A DNA stretch of 64,000 nt from Rhodococcus sp. 4CII (GCF_014256275.1 NZ_JACCFE010000002.1:3452001-3516000); one strand, 5' to 3'. Positions 24,427 through 33,124 are shown, counted from the stretch's first letter. Notes: generated by a model from the letters alone, not told the origin. Numbers and translations: made by a program.

Positions 24427-24776
24427 GGTGTCCTCCGTAGGGATGTGTCGGACTCGACGCGAGTGAAGAGGGCCCGCCTGTGACGGTAGACACACGCTAT
24501 GAGCGGCCCGGAGAGGCGTCAACAGCGGAAAACGGCGCCCGACCGTCCGTGAGGGCAGTCACAGGCACGTTCCGGGGAGAGCGCGATCACTGCCGCACGT
24601 CTCTGACCGGCACGTTCGGGACCCTTCGGCATCTGCGCACGTCAGCAGGCCCGCAACCCATGCCGTTTGGGTATCGATCCATGTTATTTACGTGTTGGAC
24701 AGCCATTCCGAGCGCCGCCTACCGTACGGGTAACCGGTGGTGCGTAGAGTCGTGCCACCACTCGTCAGGAGGCACG
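24427..24776. other. 350-nt divergent intergenic region, no gene
   Basis: No convincing coding sequence here. It must carry the promoters of the leftward ABC operon and the rightward 2-hydroxyacid dehydrogenase. The only repetition I see is a direct repeat GGCACGTTC at 24564-24572 and 24609-24617, 45 nt apart, and an AT-richer patch near 24680-24700 (ATGTTATTTACG) that could hold a -10 element. The meaning of the repeat is unknown. Confidence 0.4.
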
Positions 24777-25781
24777 ATGGTGACCGCAGAGGCGTCCGTG
24801 AAAGAAGCTGCCGTACAGACCGTTTCGGGCGGTCGCGTCCTGAAGGTCGGGCCACTGAAGCCGTCTCTCGCCGCAACGCTGTCGGAGAAGTACGACGCCC
24901 TCGACCTTCCCCTCGGCGACGGCCGCGCCGACTTCCTCGCCGAGCACGCCGATGCCGTCACCACCATCGTGACGTCCGGCCGCACCGGCGTCGACGCCGC
25001 GCTGATGACCGCCCTGCCGAACCTCGGCGCCATCATCCACTTCGGAGTCGGTTACGACACAACCGATGTCGCGCTCGCGGAGGAACTCGGCATCGGCGTG
25101 AGCAACACACCCGACGTTCTCACCGACTGCGTCGCCGACACCGCGGTCGGCTTGCTGATCGACACCCTCCGCGGATTCTCCGCCGCCGACCGCTTCGTGC
25201 GCGCAGGCCGGTGGCCCGCCGAGGGCAACTCCCCCCTCACCAGGAAGGTGAGCGGAACCCGCGTCGGCATCATCGGACTCGGCCGCATCGGCTCCGCCAT
25301 CGCCGCCCGGCTCACCGGATTCGGGTGCACGATCTCCTACCACAATCGGCGCGAGGTGCCCGATTCCCCGTACGCGTACGTCGATTCGGCGGTGAAACTC
25401 GCGGCCCGGGTCGACGTGCTGATCGTCGCCGCCGCGGGAGGCAAGGGCACCGCGAAACTGGTCGACCGCAACGTCCTCGAGGCACTGGGCCCCGACGGTT
25501 ACCTGATCAACGTGGCACGCGGAAGCGTCGTCGACGAGGACGCACTCGTCGAACTGCTCACCGAGCGCAAGCTGGCCGGCGCCGGACTGGACGTGTTCGC
25601 CCGGGAACCGCAGGTTCCCGAGGCACTCCTCGCACTCGACACCGTCGTCCTGCTTCCCCACGTCGGGAGCGGCACCACCCAGACCCGGGCCGCGATGGAG
25701 GCCCTCACCCTGCAGAACCTCGACGAGTACCTCGCCGACGGCACCCTCACCACCCCCGTACTCGAGCCGAGGTCACGATGA
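24777..25781 (+). CDS. 2-hydroxyacid dehydrogenase (glyoxylate/hydroxypyruvate reductase-like)
   Basis: A 334-residue D-2-hydroxyacid dehydrogenase. The catalytic set is complete: Rossmann motif VGIIGLGRIGSAIA, arginine in INVARGSVVD, glutamate in VFAREPQVP, histidine in LLPHVGSGT. The ATG at 24777 is preceded by a strong AGGAGG; the upstream in-frame extension is not conserved-looking. It reduces glyoxylate, hydroxypyruvate or a related 2-keto acid, or oxidises the hydroxy acid. The stop overlaps the start of a universal stress protein gene (ATGA). Divergent from the ABC operon whose distal partner encodes a second enzyme of this family. Confidence 0.92.
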   Translation: MVTAEASVKEAAVQTVSGGRVLKVGPLKPSLAATLSEKYDALDLPLGDGRADFLAEHADAVTTIVTSGRTGVDAALMTALPNLGAIIHFGVGYDTTDVALAEELGIGVSNTPDVLTDCVADTAVGLLIDTLRGFSAADRFVRAGRWPAEGNSPLTRKVSGTRVGIIGLGRIGSAIAARLTGFGCTISYHNRREVPDSPYAYVDSAVKLAARVDVLIVAAAGGKGTAKLVDRNVLEALGPDGYLINVARGSVVDEDALVELLTERKLAGAGLDVFAREPQVPEALLALDTVVLLPHVGSGTTQTRAAMEALTLQNLDEYLADGTLTTPVLEPRSR

Positions 25782-26173
25782 GCGTCATTCTCAGTTACGT
25801 TCCGACGGTCGAAGGTCGCGGGGCGCTGGCCTTCGGTTTCGCCGAAGCCCGCATGCGCGCAACAGATCTCGTCGTGATCGCCGACGGCGACAGCGCCTCG
25901 GCATCCGGGTTCGACACCGAATTGCATTCTGCCCGAGAAGAAGCGGACGCGGCCGGAGTCGACTTCTCCGTCGCACGAAACGAACCCGACCGCTCCCACG
26001 CCGACAACCTCATCGACGCGTCCTACGACTCCGCGGCCGAACTCCTCGTCCTCGGCATGCGGCGACGCTCCCCCGTCGGCAAACTCCTCATGGGCAGCGT
26101 CGCCCAGCGGGTCCTCCTCGAGGCGCAGTGCCCGGTGGTCGGGGTCAAGCCGCCCGTCGCGGCCGAGGTCTGA
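25778..26173 (+). CDS. universal stress protein family (single domain)
   Basis: A 131-residue UspA-fold protein. The nucleotide-binding segment GMRRRSPVGKLLMGSVAQRV matches the G-2x-G-9x-G-S type of ATP-binding Usp proteins in outline, and VLLEAQCPVVGVK is the usual C-terminal strand. It overlaps the dehydrogenase stop by 4 nt and is coupled to it. It resembles the protein encoded at 51171, which likewise follows a metabolic gene. Usp proteins often act as adenine-nucleotide sensors; a link to the dehydrogenase is inferred only from the overlap. Confidence 0.88.
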   Translation: MSVILSYVPTVEGRGALAFGFAEARMRATDLVVIADGDSASASGFDTELHSAREEADAAGVDFSVARNEPDRSHADNLIDASYDSAAELLVLGMRRRSPVGKLLMGSVAQRVLLEAQCPVVGVKPPVAAEV

Positions 26174-26205
26174 ATCTCGAACGACGGCCGTCCGGGCCAC
26201 CGGGT

Positions 26206-27015
26206 TCACGCTCGGTGCGTCCCCGGCAAACCTGGGCCGAGTTCTCCACCCGGGTGCAACTCCACCGCGACGACCCCCGCCCGCTCGGCGTGATGGACGA
26301 ACTCGGCGCCCGGACCGAAGAACAACCGGGGGCGCACGGCGTCGAGGCCGAGCGGCCACAGCGTGCCGAAGTGGATCGGCACCGCCAGGCCCGCCTCCAC
26401 CTGCCGCGCCACGTCCGCGGCCCGGGGCGGGTCGAGATGCCCCTTGCCGAGGGTCGGACCCCAGCCCCCGACCGGTAGCAGCGCGACGTCCACCGGGCCG
26501 ACGTGATCGGCGAGGTCCGGGTACAGGTCGGTGTCGCCGGCGAAATAGGTCCGCCGGTCGCCCTCGACGACGTACCCGACCGCCGGCGCGACCTCCGGGC
26601 CGCGCCGCCACCGCCGGCCGTCGTGCCGCGCGGGCACCGCGCGCACGGTGACCGTGCCGATCCTCGTCTCCTCGCCGGGCCGCAGCAGCACCAGGCGGTC
26701 CGCGAACTGGCGCAGCGCGGGCAGTCCGTCGACCGCCCGCCACGGGGCGACGATCGGAACGTGCGGATCCAGCAGCCGCAACGACGGCAGGTGGGTGTGG
26801 TCGGCATGCAGGTGGGAGAGCAGGACGGCGTCCGGGTTACGCACGTGCGGCCCGATCGGCGAGGGCCCCCGGCGGCGGCGCAGGTGCGCCACGCGGTCGG
26901 TCAGCACCGGATCGGTGAGGACGACCGTCCCCCGGTCCGCGATCAGCGCGCTGGCATGTCCGAGCCAGCGCACACCGAATGCGGCGGCATTCGAACCCGG
27001 AGTCGCGCTCACCAC
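26206..27015 (-). CDS. metallo-beta-lactamase-fold hydrolase (UlaG/NAPE-PLD-like)
   Basis: A protein of about 270 residues with the metal motif LLSHLHADHTHL (HxHxDH), an early histidine in VRWLGHASALI, a bridging aspartate in YFAGDTDLYPD and a late histidine in PIHFGTLWP. These features fit the RNase Z/UlaG-like branch, whose members hydrolyse phosphodiesters, lactones or N-acyl-phosphatidylethanolamines. Two GTG codons (27015, 27012) are possible starts; I took the first. It converges with the Usp gene (32 nt apart) and diverges from the holin-like/phosphatase gene with about 32 nt between starts. Substrate not assignable. Confidence 0.85.
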   Translation of the reverse strand: MVSATPGSNAAAFGVRWLGHASALIADRGTVVLTDPVLTDRVAHLRRRRGPSPIGPHVRNPDAVLLSHLHADHTHLPSLRLLDPHVPIVAPWRAVDGLPALRQFADRLVLLRPGEETRIGTVTVRAVPARHDGRRWRRGPEVAPAVGYVVEGDRRTYFAGDTDLYPDLADHVGPVDVALLPVGGWGPTLGKGHLDPPRAADVARQVEAGLAVPIHFGTLWPLGLDAVRPRLFFGPGAEFVHHAERAGVVAVELHPGGELGPGLPGTHRA

Positions 27016-27047
27016 CCTTACGATTCCAGACGAGGGAAGGGGGTGCG

Positions 27048-29093
27048 ATGCGCACGGTGGGCGGCGTGGTGCGGGTGCTCGTCGAGTTCCTCGTGCTCTG
27101 GGGGGCGTCCGCACTCGCGCTCATCGTGCTCGACCGCATCCTCGGCGGCATCGAGCTGGACCGGTCGAGCTTCGCGCCGCTGCCGACGCTCCCGGCCGCG
27201 CTGGCGCTCGCGTTGGTGTTCGGCCTGCTCAACGCCGCGCTGTGGCCGGTGATGATGCGGTTCATGTCGTGGATCGGCCCGGTGCTGTTGTTCGTCGGGG
27301 TGTTCTTCGCCGGCGGGGTGATGATGCTGTTGACGCTCTACCTGGTGCCGGTCGCGTCGGTGGATCAGATGAGCGATGCGTTCGTCCTCGCGGCGCTGCT
27401 CTCGCTGTTCACCTCCGTCGTCTCGGGCGCGATCGCGTCCCGCTCCGACACCGCGTACCGACTGATGCAGGTGCGCCGACAGCGGTTCCGGTTGCGGCGC
27501 AACGCCGCGCTCGTGGACGCGCCCCCGGGGCTGTTGTGCATCCAGATCGACGGCCTCGGTTACGACGTGCTGCGTCGCGCGATCGCCGACGGCGTCACGC
27601 CCGGGCTGGCGAAGTTGGTGCGCGAGACCCACCGGTTGGTGCCGTGGCACACCGACTGGAGCAGTCAGACGGGTGCGACCCAGTTGGGCGTGCTGCACGG
27701 TTCCAATCACAACGTGCCTGCGTTCCGCTGGTACGACAAGACGACCGAGCGCATCTCGGTGTTCAGCAATCCCGCCGACAACGAAGAGCGTGAACTCGAA
27801 CGATCCGACATTCCCGGACTGCTGGCACACGACGGTGCCAGTCGGGGCAACCTGTTCACCGGCGGCGCGCACGACAATGTGCTCGTCGTCAGCCGGATGC
27901 GCGGTGCCCGCCTCGGCGGCGGGGCCGGCTACAGCAGCTATTTCGCCGATCCGGCCAGCGCGTTGCGCACGTTCATCCGGATGGTCGCGGAACTGCAACG
28001 CGAACTACGCCAGTCACTGCGGCAGAAGCGCAAGGACGTCAGGCCGCGGGTGCCGCGGGGCGGGGTCTACCCCCTCGTGCGGGCGTTCGCGACCGTGCTC
28101 GCCACCGACGTGTCCGCGGCCGCGGTGGTCGGCGATCTGATCAAGGGGCGCAGCGTCGTCTACGCCGACCTGATCGGTTACGACGAGGTGTCGCACCACT
28201 CCGGCATCTCCCGGCCCGAAACGCTCGCGGTGCTCACCAAACTCGACGACGTCATCGAGATGCTGCTCGCCGTGGTGGATCAGGCCGATCGGACCTACCG
28301 CGTCGTCGTGCTGTCCGACCACGGGCAGAGTCAGGGCGCCACATTCCTGCAGCGCTACGGGGAAACGTTGGGGCAGTTGGTTGTCCGGCTCGCTGCGCGA
28401 CGCGAACCGGCCGAGGTGAAGCGACATTGGTACGAGCGCGAATCCGGCATCTCACCACAACCCGGGGCGGAGGGGCGCGGTTACGCCGCGGCCAGCGTGC
28501 ACTCACCGACCGCCGGCGAGGAGACGCATACCGTCGCGGGCGAGCCGATCGTGCTCGGCTCGGGCAACCTCGGCCTGGTCTACTTCCCCCGGTTGCCCGG
28601 ACGCGCCGACGTGAACGCCATCGAGGCCGCCCACCCCGGTCTGCTCACCGGTCTGCGCGAGCATCCCGGGATCGGCTTCCTGCTCGTTACCGCCCCCGGC
28701 GGGTCGGTGGTGCTCGGGCCGCACGGGCAGGTCGACGTGACCACCGGCGAGGTCACCGGCCAGAACCCGCTCGCGGCGATGGGCCCCGACGCGCTGGCGA
28801 AAATCCGGCGCACCGACACCTTCGACAACGTCGCCGACATCATGGTCGGCGGCGCGTACTGGCCCGAGACCGACGAGGTCGCGGCGTTCGAGGAGCAGGT
28901 CGGCTCGCACGGCGGGATGGGCGGACCGCAGAGCACCCCGTTTCTCGTCTATCCCGCCGACCTGCCCGCACCCCCCGACCCGTTGCACGGCGCCGAGACC
29001 GTGCATCAGGTGCTCGTCGGCTGGCGAGATCTCTACGACACCGCGGCGGCCGTGACGAGGCAGGACACGACCACCCACGCGGACAACCCCTGA
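27048..29093 (+). CDS. holin-like membrane domain fused to an alkaline phosphatase-superfamily domain
   Basis: A 681-residue two-part protein. Residues about 1-130 hold four hydrophobic helices resembling the mycobacteriophage superfamily-IV holin fold (PF04020-type), ending in an arginine-rich stretch (QVRRQRFRLRRN). From residue 160 an alkaline phosphatase/phosphodiesterase domain follows: metal aspartate in IQIDGLG (Asp168), a probable Thr/Ser nucleophile in SQTGATQ, and metal-binding SDHGQSQG. The enzyme probably sits at the membrane, and the side it faces is not clear. The ATG at 27048 follows GAGGGAAGG. This fusion occurs in related actinobacteria, but its substrate is not established to my knowledge. 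Confidence 0.8.
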   Translation: MRTVGGVVRVLVEFLVLWGASALALIVLDRILGGIELDRSSFAPLPTLPAALALALVFGLLNAALWPVMMRFMSWIGPVLLFVGVFFAGGVMMLLTLYLVPVASVDQMSDAFVLAALLSLFTSVVSGAIASRSDTAYRLMQVRRQRFRLRRNAALVDAPPGLLCIQIDGLGYDVLRRAIADGVTPGLAKLVRETHRLVPWHTDWSSQTGATQLGVLHGSNHNVPAFRWYDKTTERISVFSNPADNEERELERSDIPGLLAHDGASRGNLFTGGAHDNVLVVSRMRGARLGGGAGYSSYFADPASALRTFIRMVAELQRELRQSLRQKRKDVRPRVPRGGVYPLVRAFATVLATDVSAAAVVGDLIKGRSVVYADLIGYDEVSHHSGISRPETLAVLTKLDDVIEMLLAVVDQADRTYRVVVLSDHGQSQGATFLQRYGETLGQLVVRLAARREPAEVKRHWYERESGISPQPGAEGRGYAAASVHSPTAGEETHTVAGEPIVLGSGNLGLVYFPRLPGRADVNAIEAAHPGLLTGLREHPGIGFLLVTAPGGSVVLGPHGQVDVTTGEVTGQNPLAAMGPDALAKIRRTDTFDNVADIMVGGAYWPETDEVAAFEEQVGSHGGMGGPQSTPFLVYPADLPAPPDPLHGAETVHQVLVGWRDLYDTAAAVTRQDTTTHADNP

Positions 29094-29256
29094 CGACCCC
29101 CGTGCCGATTCCTGCGCGCACGGATACACCTTCTCCGTCAACAGGCCAAACGCAACATCTAGTGTGATCTGTGATCTAATCTGGTTGCCCTCGAAACTCG
29201 GTGGTTCGCCATCGGTTCGGACGACCGCGAAGGCCTACTTCGACAAGGAACACTCG

Positions 29257-30633
29257 ATGACGACACACGCTCTCGACGACGCCCCGCTGTCGGCATTCCA
29301 CAAGCGGCTTGCGTTCTCCGCTTCGGGCGGCCCATTCCTCGACGGTTACGTGCTGTCGATCATCGGGGTCGCAATGGTGCACATGTCCACCGAGTGGGGA
29401 TTGACCACCGCCGCGCAAGGCGTGGTCGGCATCTCGTCGATGCTGGGCATCTTCGTCGGAGGCATCCTCGGTGGCCGTATCTCCGACCTATTCGGTCGAA
29501 GAATCCCGTTCACGGCGACCGTCGGCTCGATCGCTGCCCTTTCACTTCTCCAGTTCTTCGTGGACGAGCTCGTATGGCTGCTCATACTTCGGGTTCTCAT
29601 CGGGGTAGCCATCGGGGCCGACTATCCGATCGCAACTTCGCTGTGGACCGAGTTCTCACCGAACAAGCATCGGGGGCCGATTCTCGGTTACTTCGTCGTC
29701 ATGTGGTTCGTCGGCGCCGCTGCCGCGTACGTGTGCGGACAATTACTGACCCAACTCGGCGACGCCAACTGGCGCTGGATGCTCGTGAGCGCAGCCGCTC
29801 CTGCCGTGCTCTTCCTGCTTGCCCGAACTGGGACACCGGAATCTCCTCGTTGGCTCGCCGGCAAGGGCCGGGCCGACGGTGCGAACGACGCCCTGCGGAA
29901 AGCATTCGGACCCGATGTCACTGTCGAGGACCTTCCCGACGAGCAGTCGACGAACGTCGATCTTCGTGCCCTTCTGCGATCCGGATACGGCGGTCGGTTG
30001 CTGTTCGTCACGACATATTGGACCGCCTCGGTCGTTCCACTCTTCGCTGTCTATGCATTCGCTCCGGTGATCCTCGACGGTCTCGGTTTCGGGAACAGCA
30101 TGAAGCAGATCGGGTCCGCGGTCATCACTGTGACATTCATGGTGGGATGCATTCTGGCTGCATACTTGGTGAACAAGATCGGACGTCGCCCACTCATGAT
30201 TCACAGCTTTCTGTGGTCGGCGTTCGCGTTGTTGTTCCTCGGTCTGTTCCCGAACTCGTCAACGGTCACGGTCATGATCCTCTTCCTGGCGTACGCCATC
30301 TTCATCGGCGGGACTCAAATCATGCAGCTGGTCTATCCGAACGAGCTGTTTCCCACTGAAATTCGGAGCTCGGCCAATGGCCTGGCTACCTCGCTCAGCC
30401 GAATCGGCGCCGCAATCGGCACCTATCTGGTGCCAGTCTCGCTCACGTCGCTGGGAGTCGGTACGACCATGCTCCTCGGCGCCGCCATCACGGCCTTCGG
30501 TGCAGCGATCTCGGTCTTGTGGGCCCCCGAGACCCGAGGATTGACGTTGTCCGAGAGTGCGGGACTGTCCACCCTGCAACAGTCCGAGCCGGAACACGGT
30601 CCCGTCTGCGGCCTTTCGCATTCCGACGACTGA
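29257..30633 (+). CDS. MFS transporter (metabolite:H+ symporter/sugar-porter type)
   Basis: A 458-residue protein with 12 predicted helices. Motif A is GRISDLFGRR, its second copy is YLVNKIGRRPLM, and the mid-protein motif PESPRWL is typical of the sugar porter/AAHS metabolite group. The ATG at 29257 follows AAGGAA. It is an orphan with no catabolic neighbours. Composition is visibly lower in GC than the flanking genes and codon use is more relaxed, which suggests recent acquisition. A tandem GTGATCT (29164-29177) lies 80 nt upstream. Its 3' end overlaps an opposing frame that may encode a small protein. Confidence 0.9.
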   Translation: MTTHALDDAPLSAFHKRLAFSASGGPFLDGYVLSIIGVAMVHMSTEWGLTTAAQGVVGISSMLGIFVGGILGGRISDLFGRRIPFTATVGSIAALSLLQFFVDELVWLLILRVLIGVAIGADYPIATSLWTEFSPNKHRGPILGYFVVMWFVGAAAAYVCGQLLTQLGDANWRWMLVSAAAPAVLFLLARTGTPESPRWLAGKGRADGANDALRKAFGPDVTVEDLPDEQSTNVDLRALLRSGYGGRLLFVTTYWTASVVPLFAVYAFAPVILDGLGFGNSMKQIGSAVITVTFMVGCILAAYLVNKIGRRPLMIHSFLWSAFALLFLGLFPNSSTVTVMILFLAYAIFIGGTQIMQLVYPNELFPTEIRSSANGLATSLSRIGAAIGTYLVPVSLTSLGVGTTMLLGAAITAFGAAISVLWAPETRGLTLSESAGLSTLQQSEPEHGPVCGLSHSDD

Positions 30634-31003
30634 TCGGTCGACGTCGGTTATCGTCCAGCGCCAGCGCACGAGCCGCCACGGTCAGGATGCTCGCGGCCCG
30701 GCCCGATTGTGGGCGGGGATGGGCGCGTTCCAGTCTCGTAATGACGGCGCGCACCGCATCAGTATTCGCAGACGGTCCGGATGCGGCGAGCAGCAATGCA
30801 TTTCGGCACGCACCGAGCGCCTCTACCGGCAGCCCCTTGGGCGGCCTCTCACAGAATTTCATGACGAGCGCGGCATGCTCCGCCGAGATGTTGGTGCCAT
30901 AGAATTCTTCCGCGATCTCCGGCTGGAGCCGCAAACCTCTGCCCAGCATCACGATTCGCCACGCCGCCCCCACCTCGAGCAACGTCTTGGCGGCCGGCCA
31001 CAT
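30488..31003 (-). CDS. hypothetical protein downstream of a LexA-type box, possibly a remnant
   Basis: A 171-residue frame that I do not recognise. From the ATG at 31003 to about 30650 the codons have strong third-position GC and the product is helical (AAKTLLEVGAAWRIVML, AEHAALVMKFCERPPKG), so it looks coding. The last about 50 residues are arginine-rich, overlap the 3' end of the MFS gene and look like read-through, so the natural C-terminus may be lost. No strong ribosome binding site. The SOS-type palindrome lies 55-70 nt upstream of the ATG, where an operator would be. An alternative reading is that only a gene fragment survives. Confidence 0.4.
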   Translation of the reverse strand: MWPAAKTLLEVGAAWRIVMLGRGLRLQPEIAEEFYGTNISAEHAALVMKFCERPPKGLPVEALGACRNALLLAASGPSANTDAVRAVITRLERAHPRPQSGRAASILTVAARALALDDNRRRPISRRNAKGRRRDRVPARTVAGWTVPHSRTTSILGSRGPTRPRSLHRRP

Positions 31004-31057
31004 CTTGGCGTTCCGGAATCCCAGTACATCGACCGTGCAGCGATGGTAGATCCTAAT

Positions 31058-31073
31058 TCGAACAATTGTTCGA
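31058..31073. promoter_or_regulatory. perfect LexA-type SOS box
   Basis: TCGAACAATTGTTCGA is a perfect 16-bp palindrome with the TCGAAC-N4-GTTCGA form known for LexA sites of mycobacteria and related actinobacteria. It lies between the leftward frame starting at 31003 and the rightward frame starting near 31139. Which of the two it controls is not decided by sequence. The match to the known consensus is exact; occupancy by LexA is inference. Confidence 0.75.
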
Positions 31074-31138
31074 GTCAATGGTGAAAGCGTGATCTTGCCC
31101 GGTCCCATCCGCAATCGTGACCGCGCCGAATACCTGCC

Positions 31139-31609
31139 GTGGGAATGCGGACCGACGGGACCGACGACGGTGCACAACTGGGCGGTCGCCTGCTGACTTT
31201 GGTGGGCGAACGAGACTTCCACGCGCTCGCCCCCGCAATCTCGCAGATCGCGCACGATGAAAGCGATCGATCGGCGTTTACCGCGGTGGTGACGTGGATG
31301 GTCACCACCATCGCCGACCTCATCGCGGATCCCACCGCCAGCGTCGACGACGCCGTGGACAGCTTCATCAGCGTCGTCCCCGTCGTGCACGACACCACCG
31401 AATTCGACGAGGAACTGCCCCCGCCGGCCGAGTGGTTGTTCACCGCCGTCGTGCGGCTCCTGCAGAGCAGGCACCGCACCGGATCCATCCTCCCGCCACC
31501 GGTACCGGCCGACTCCGCTCTCACCCGCACGCAGGCCCTCGTCGAAGCATTGCTGTGGCTGGACGCACTCCTCGATCGCGGTCACGGCTCGGTAGGCGAC
31601 TTCGGGTAG
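31139..31609 (+). CDS. hypothetical protein, possibly DNA damage-controlled
   Basis: An acidic protein of 154-156 residues without a recognised domain; starts are GTG at 31139 or ATG at 31145. It is rich in Ala/Leu/Val, predicted mostly helical, and has no signal peptide or obvious membrane span (the stretch TAVVTWMVTTIADLIADP is only moderately hydrophobic). The ribosome binding site is poor. It begins about 66 nt from the LexA-type box and diverges from the unknown frame at 31003. The ene-reductase gene 162 nt downstream is probably a separate unit. Confidence 0.55.
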   Translation: MGMRTDGTDDGAQLGGRLLTLVGERDFHALAPAISQIAHDESDRSAFTAVVTWMVTTIADLIADPTASVDDAVDSFISVVPVVHDTTEFDEELPPPAEWLFTAVVRLLQSRHRTGSILPPPVPADSALTRTQALVEALLWLDALLDRGHGSVGDFG

Positions 31610-31771
31610 TGGCGTGACCGATTTGGCCCCGACCGGTCGGACGTCCCCTCGTGGTGACGGCCGTCTCAATTCGGAATAGGCCCGGCCGTGTGCCTGTTGC
31701 CCCAGTGGTTCCCAACCCCGCGCGGCGACCCGGAGTACGGGCCCGCCGACAACGACCAAGAGAAAGTGCTC

Positions 31772-32851
31772 ATGTCTGTAAATCTCTTCTCCCCCTTGAC
31801 AGTCGGCGAACTGGAGCTGCCCAACCGGGTCGTGATGGCACCCCTGACCCGTGTTCGATCCGGGCGTGACGGTGTGCCCGGACCCCTGGTGGTGGAGCAC
31901 TACCGGCAGCGCGCATCCCTCGGCCTGATAGTCGGCGAAGGCACGTACCCCAGCCTCGCCGGCCAGGGCTTCCCCGGCCAGCCGGGGCTGGTGACACCCG
32001 AGCAGGTCGCCGGGTGGACGAACGTCGCCGAGGCCGTCCATGCGGCCGGCGGGCGAATCGTCGCGCAGGTCATGCACGCCGGTCGCGTCACCCATGAGGG
32101 AACAACCGGCGGCCACGAGGTCGTCGCCCCCAGCGCGATCGCCATCGAGGGTGAGACCCGCACCTACGACGGGAAGGAGCCGTACCCGGTCCCGCGCGCA
32201 TTGCGGACCGACGAGATTCCCGCCGTCGTCGAGGAGTTCGTCCAGGCGTCGAGGAACGCGGTGGCGGCCGGACTGGACGGCGTCGAGATCCACGCCGCCA
32301 ACGGCTACCTGCTGCACGAATTCCTGTCGCCGGCGTCCAACCAGCGCGACGACGCATATGGCGGCTCACCCGCGAACCGGGCGCGCGTCGTGATCGAGGT
32401 GGTCCGGGCCGTTGCCGACGCGATCGGCGCAGGCCGGGTGGGTATCCGCATTTCGCCGGAACACAACATCCAGGACGCCCTGGAATCGGATCCCGACGAC
32501 GTTCGCGCAACCTACGGCGCACTCGTCGATGCGATCGCACCGCTGAAGCCCGCGTACCTGAGCATTCTGCACAAGGACCCCGCCGGGCCCCTCGTCCAGG
32601 ACCTGCGGACGCGCTTCGGCGGTCCCACACTGGTCAACAGCGGCTTCTCGGCCATCACCACCCGGGACGAGGCACTGACGCTGCTCGATGACGGCCACGC
32701 CGACGCCGTCGTCGTCGGACGACCCGCCATCGCGAACCCCGACCTGGTGCGGCGCTGGCAGGAAGACCTGCCGCTGAACACGCCGGATCCGCTGACCTTC
32801 TACTCCGAGGGCGCGAAGGGGTACACCGATTACCCGGTGTTGCAGCGCTGA
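31772..32851 (+). CDS. Old Yellow Enzyme family ene-reductase
   Basis: A 359-residue FMN-dependent TIM-barrel enzyme. Family landmarks include LPNRVVMAPLTRVR at the N-terminus, the substrate-binding and active-site region VEIHAANGYLLHEFLSP, RVGIRISPEHN, and the FMN phosphate site near VVVGRPAIANPDLV. It reduces alpha,beta-unsaturated carbonyls, maleimides or nitro compounds with NAD(P)H, like N-ethylmaleimide reductase. The ATG at 31772 follows AAGAGAAAG. No regulator is directly adjacent; the gene appears monocistronic, with a hairpin about 175 nt downstream. Confidence 0.93.
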   Translation: MSVNLFSPLTVGELELPNRVVMAPLTRVRSGRDGVPGPLVVEHYRQRASLGLIVGEGTYPSLAGQGFPGQPGLVTPEQVAGWTNVAEAVHAAGGRIVAQVMHAGRVTHEGTTGGHEVVAPSAIAIEGETRTYDGKEPYPVPRALRTDEIPAVVEEFVQASRNAVAAGLDGVEIHAANGYLLHEFLSPASNQRDDAYGGSPANRARVVIEVVRAVADAIGAGRVGIRISPEHNIQDALESDPDDVRATYGALVDAIAPLKPAYLSILHKDPAGPLVQDLRTRFGGPTLVNSGFSAITTRDEALTLLDDGHADAVVVGRPAIANPDLVRRWQEDLPLNTPDPLTFYSEGAKGYTDYPVLQR

Positions 32852-32907
32852 CCACGCCTGACGCGACCCCGTGTCGCACATGTCGGTCCCGACCCGTACG
32901 GTAAGTC

Positions 32908-32927
32908 GTAGTTGAGTACACAGCTAC
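32908..32927. promoter_or_regulatory. 20-bp imperfect palindrome in the 273-nt gap after the ene-reductase
   Basis: GTAGTTGAGTACACAGCTAC pairs at 8 of 10 positions and stands about 200 nt upstream of the small unknown gene at 33125. In the same gap a hairpin-forming repeat, CCGGAAG (33028-33034) with CTTCCGG (33041-33047), could end ene-reductase transcription, although no T-run follows. I see no coding sequence in 32852-33124. The function of the palindrome is unknown. Confidence 0.35.
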
Positions 32928-33124
32928 CGAGTTCACGGGACGTCCGACGTGTCCGTGCTCCGTCCTGGCGTAGCGCTCGCGCACAGTGCGCGAGGACGCC
33001 CCTTCAACCCGAACTTCTCGTGATCTGCCGGAAGTGGTTTCTTCCGGACCATTGATCTCCGGGGTGCCTGCATGATGAAGACCGCGGGCGGCGCGACGGT
33101 CACAACAGTCGAAAGGCACCGTTC

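Noticed and set aside
21388..24483. 1031-codon frame opposite the ABC permease and binding-protein genes
   Set aside because: Composition is that of an antisense shadow, and it would run against three well-supported genes.
24564..24617. Direct repeat GGCACGTTC as a tandem operator
   Set aside because: Nine bases with 45-nt spacing in high-GC sequence can arise by chance; no symmetry.
29164..29177. Tandem GTGATCT as an operator for the MFS gene
   Set aside because: Direct rather than inverted, short, and without a neighbouring regulator; too weak to list as a site.
30557..31084. Rightward frame after the MFS gene
   Set aside because: Codon composition favours the leftward strand here; no ribosome binding site and no recognisable protein pattern.
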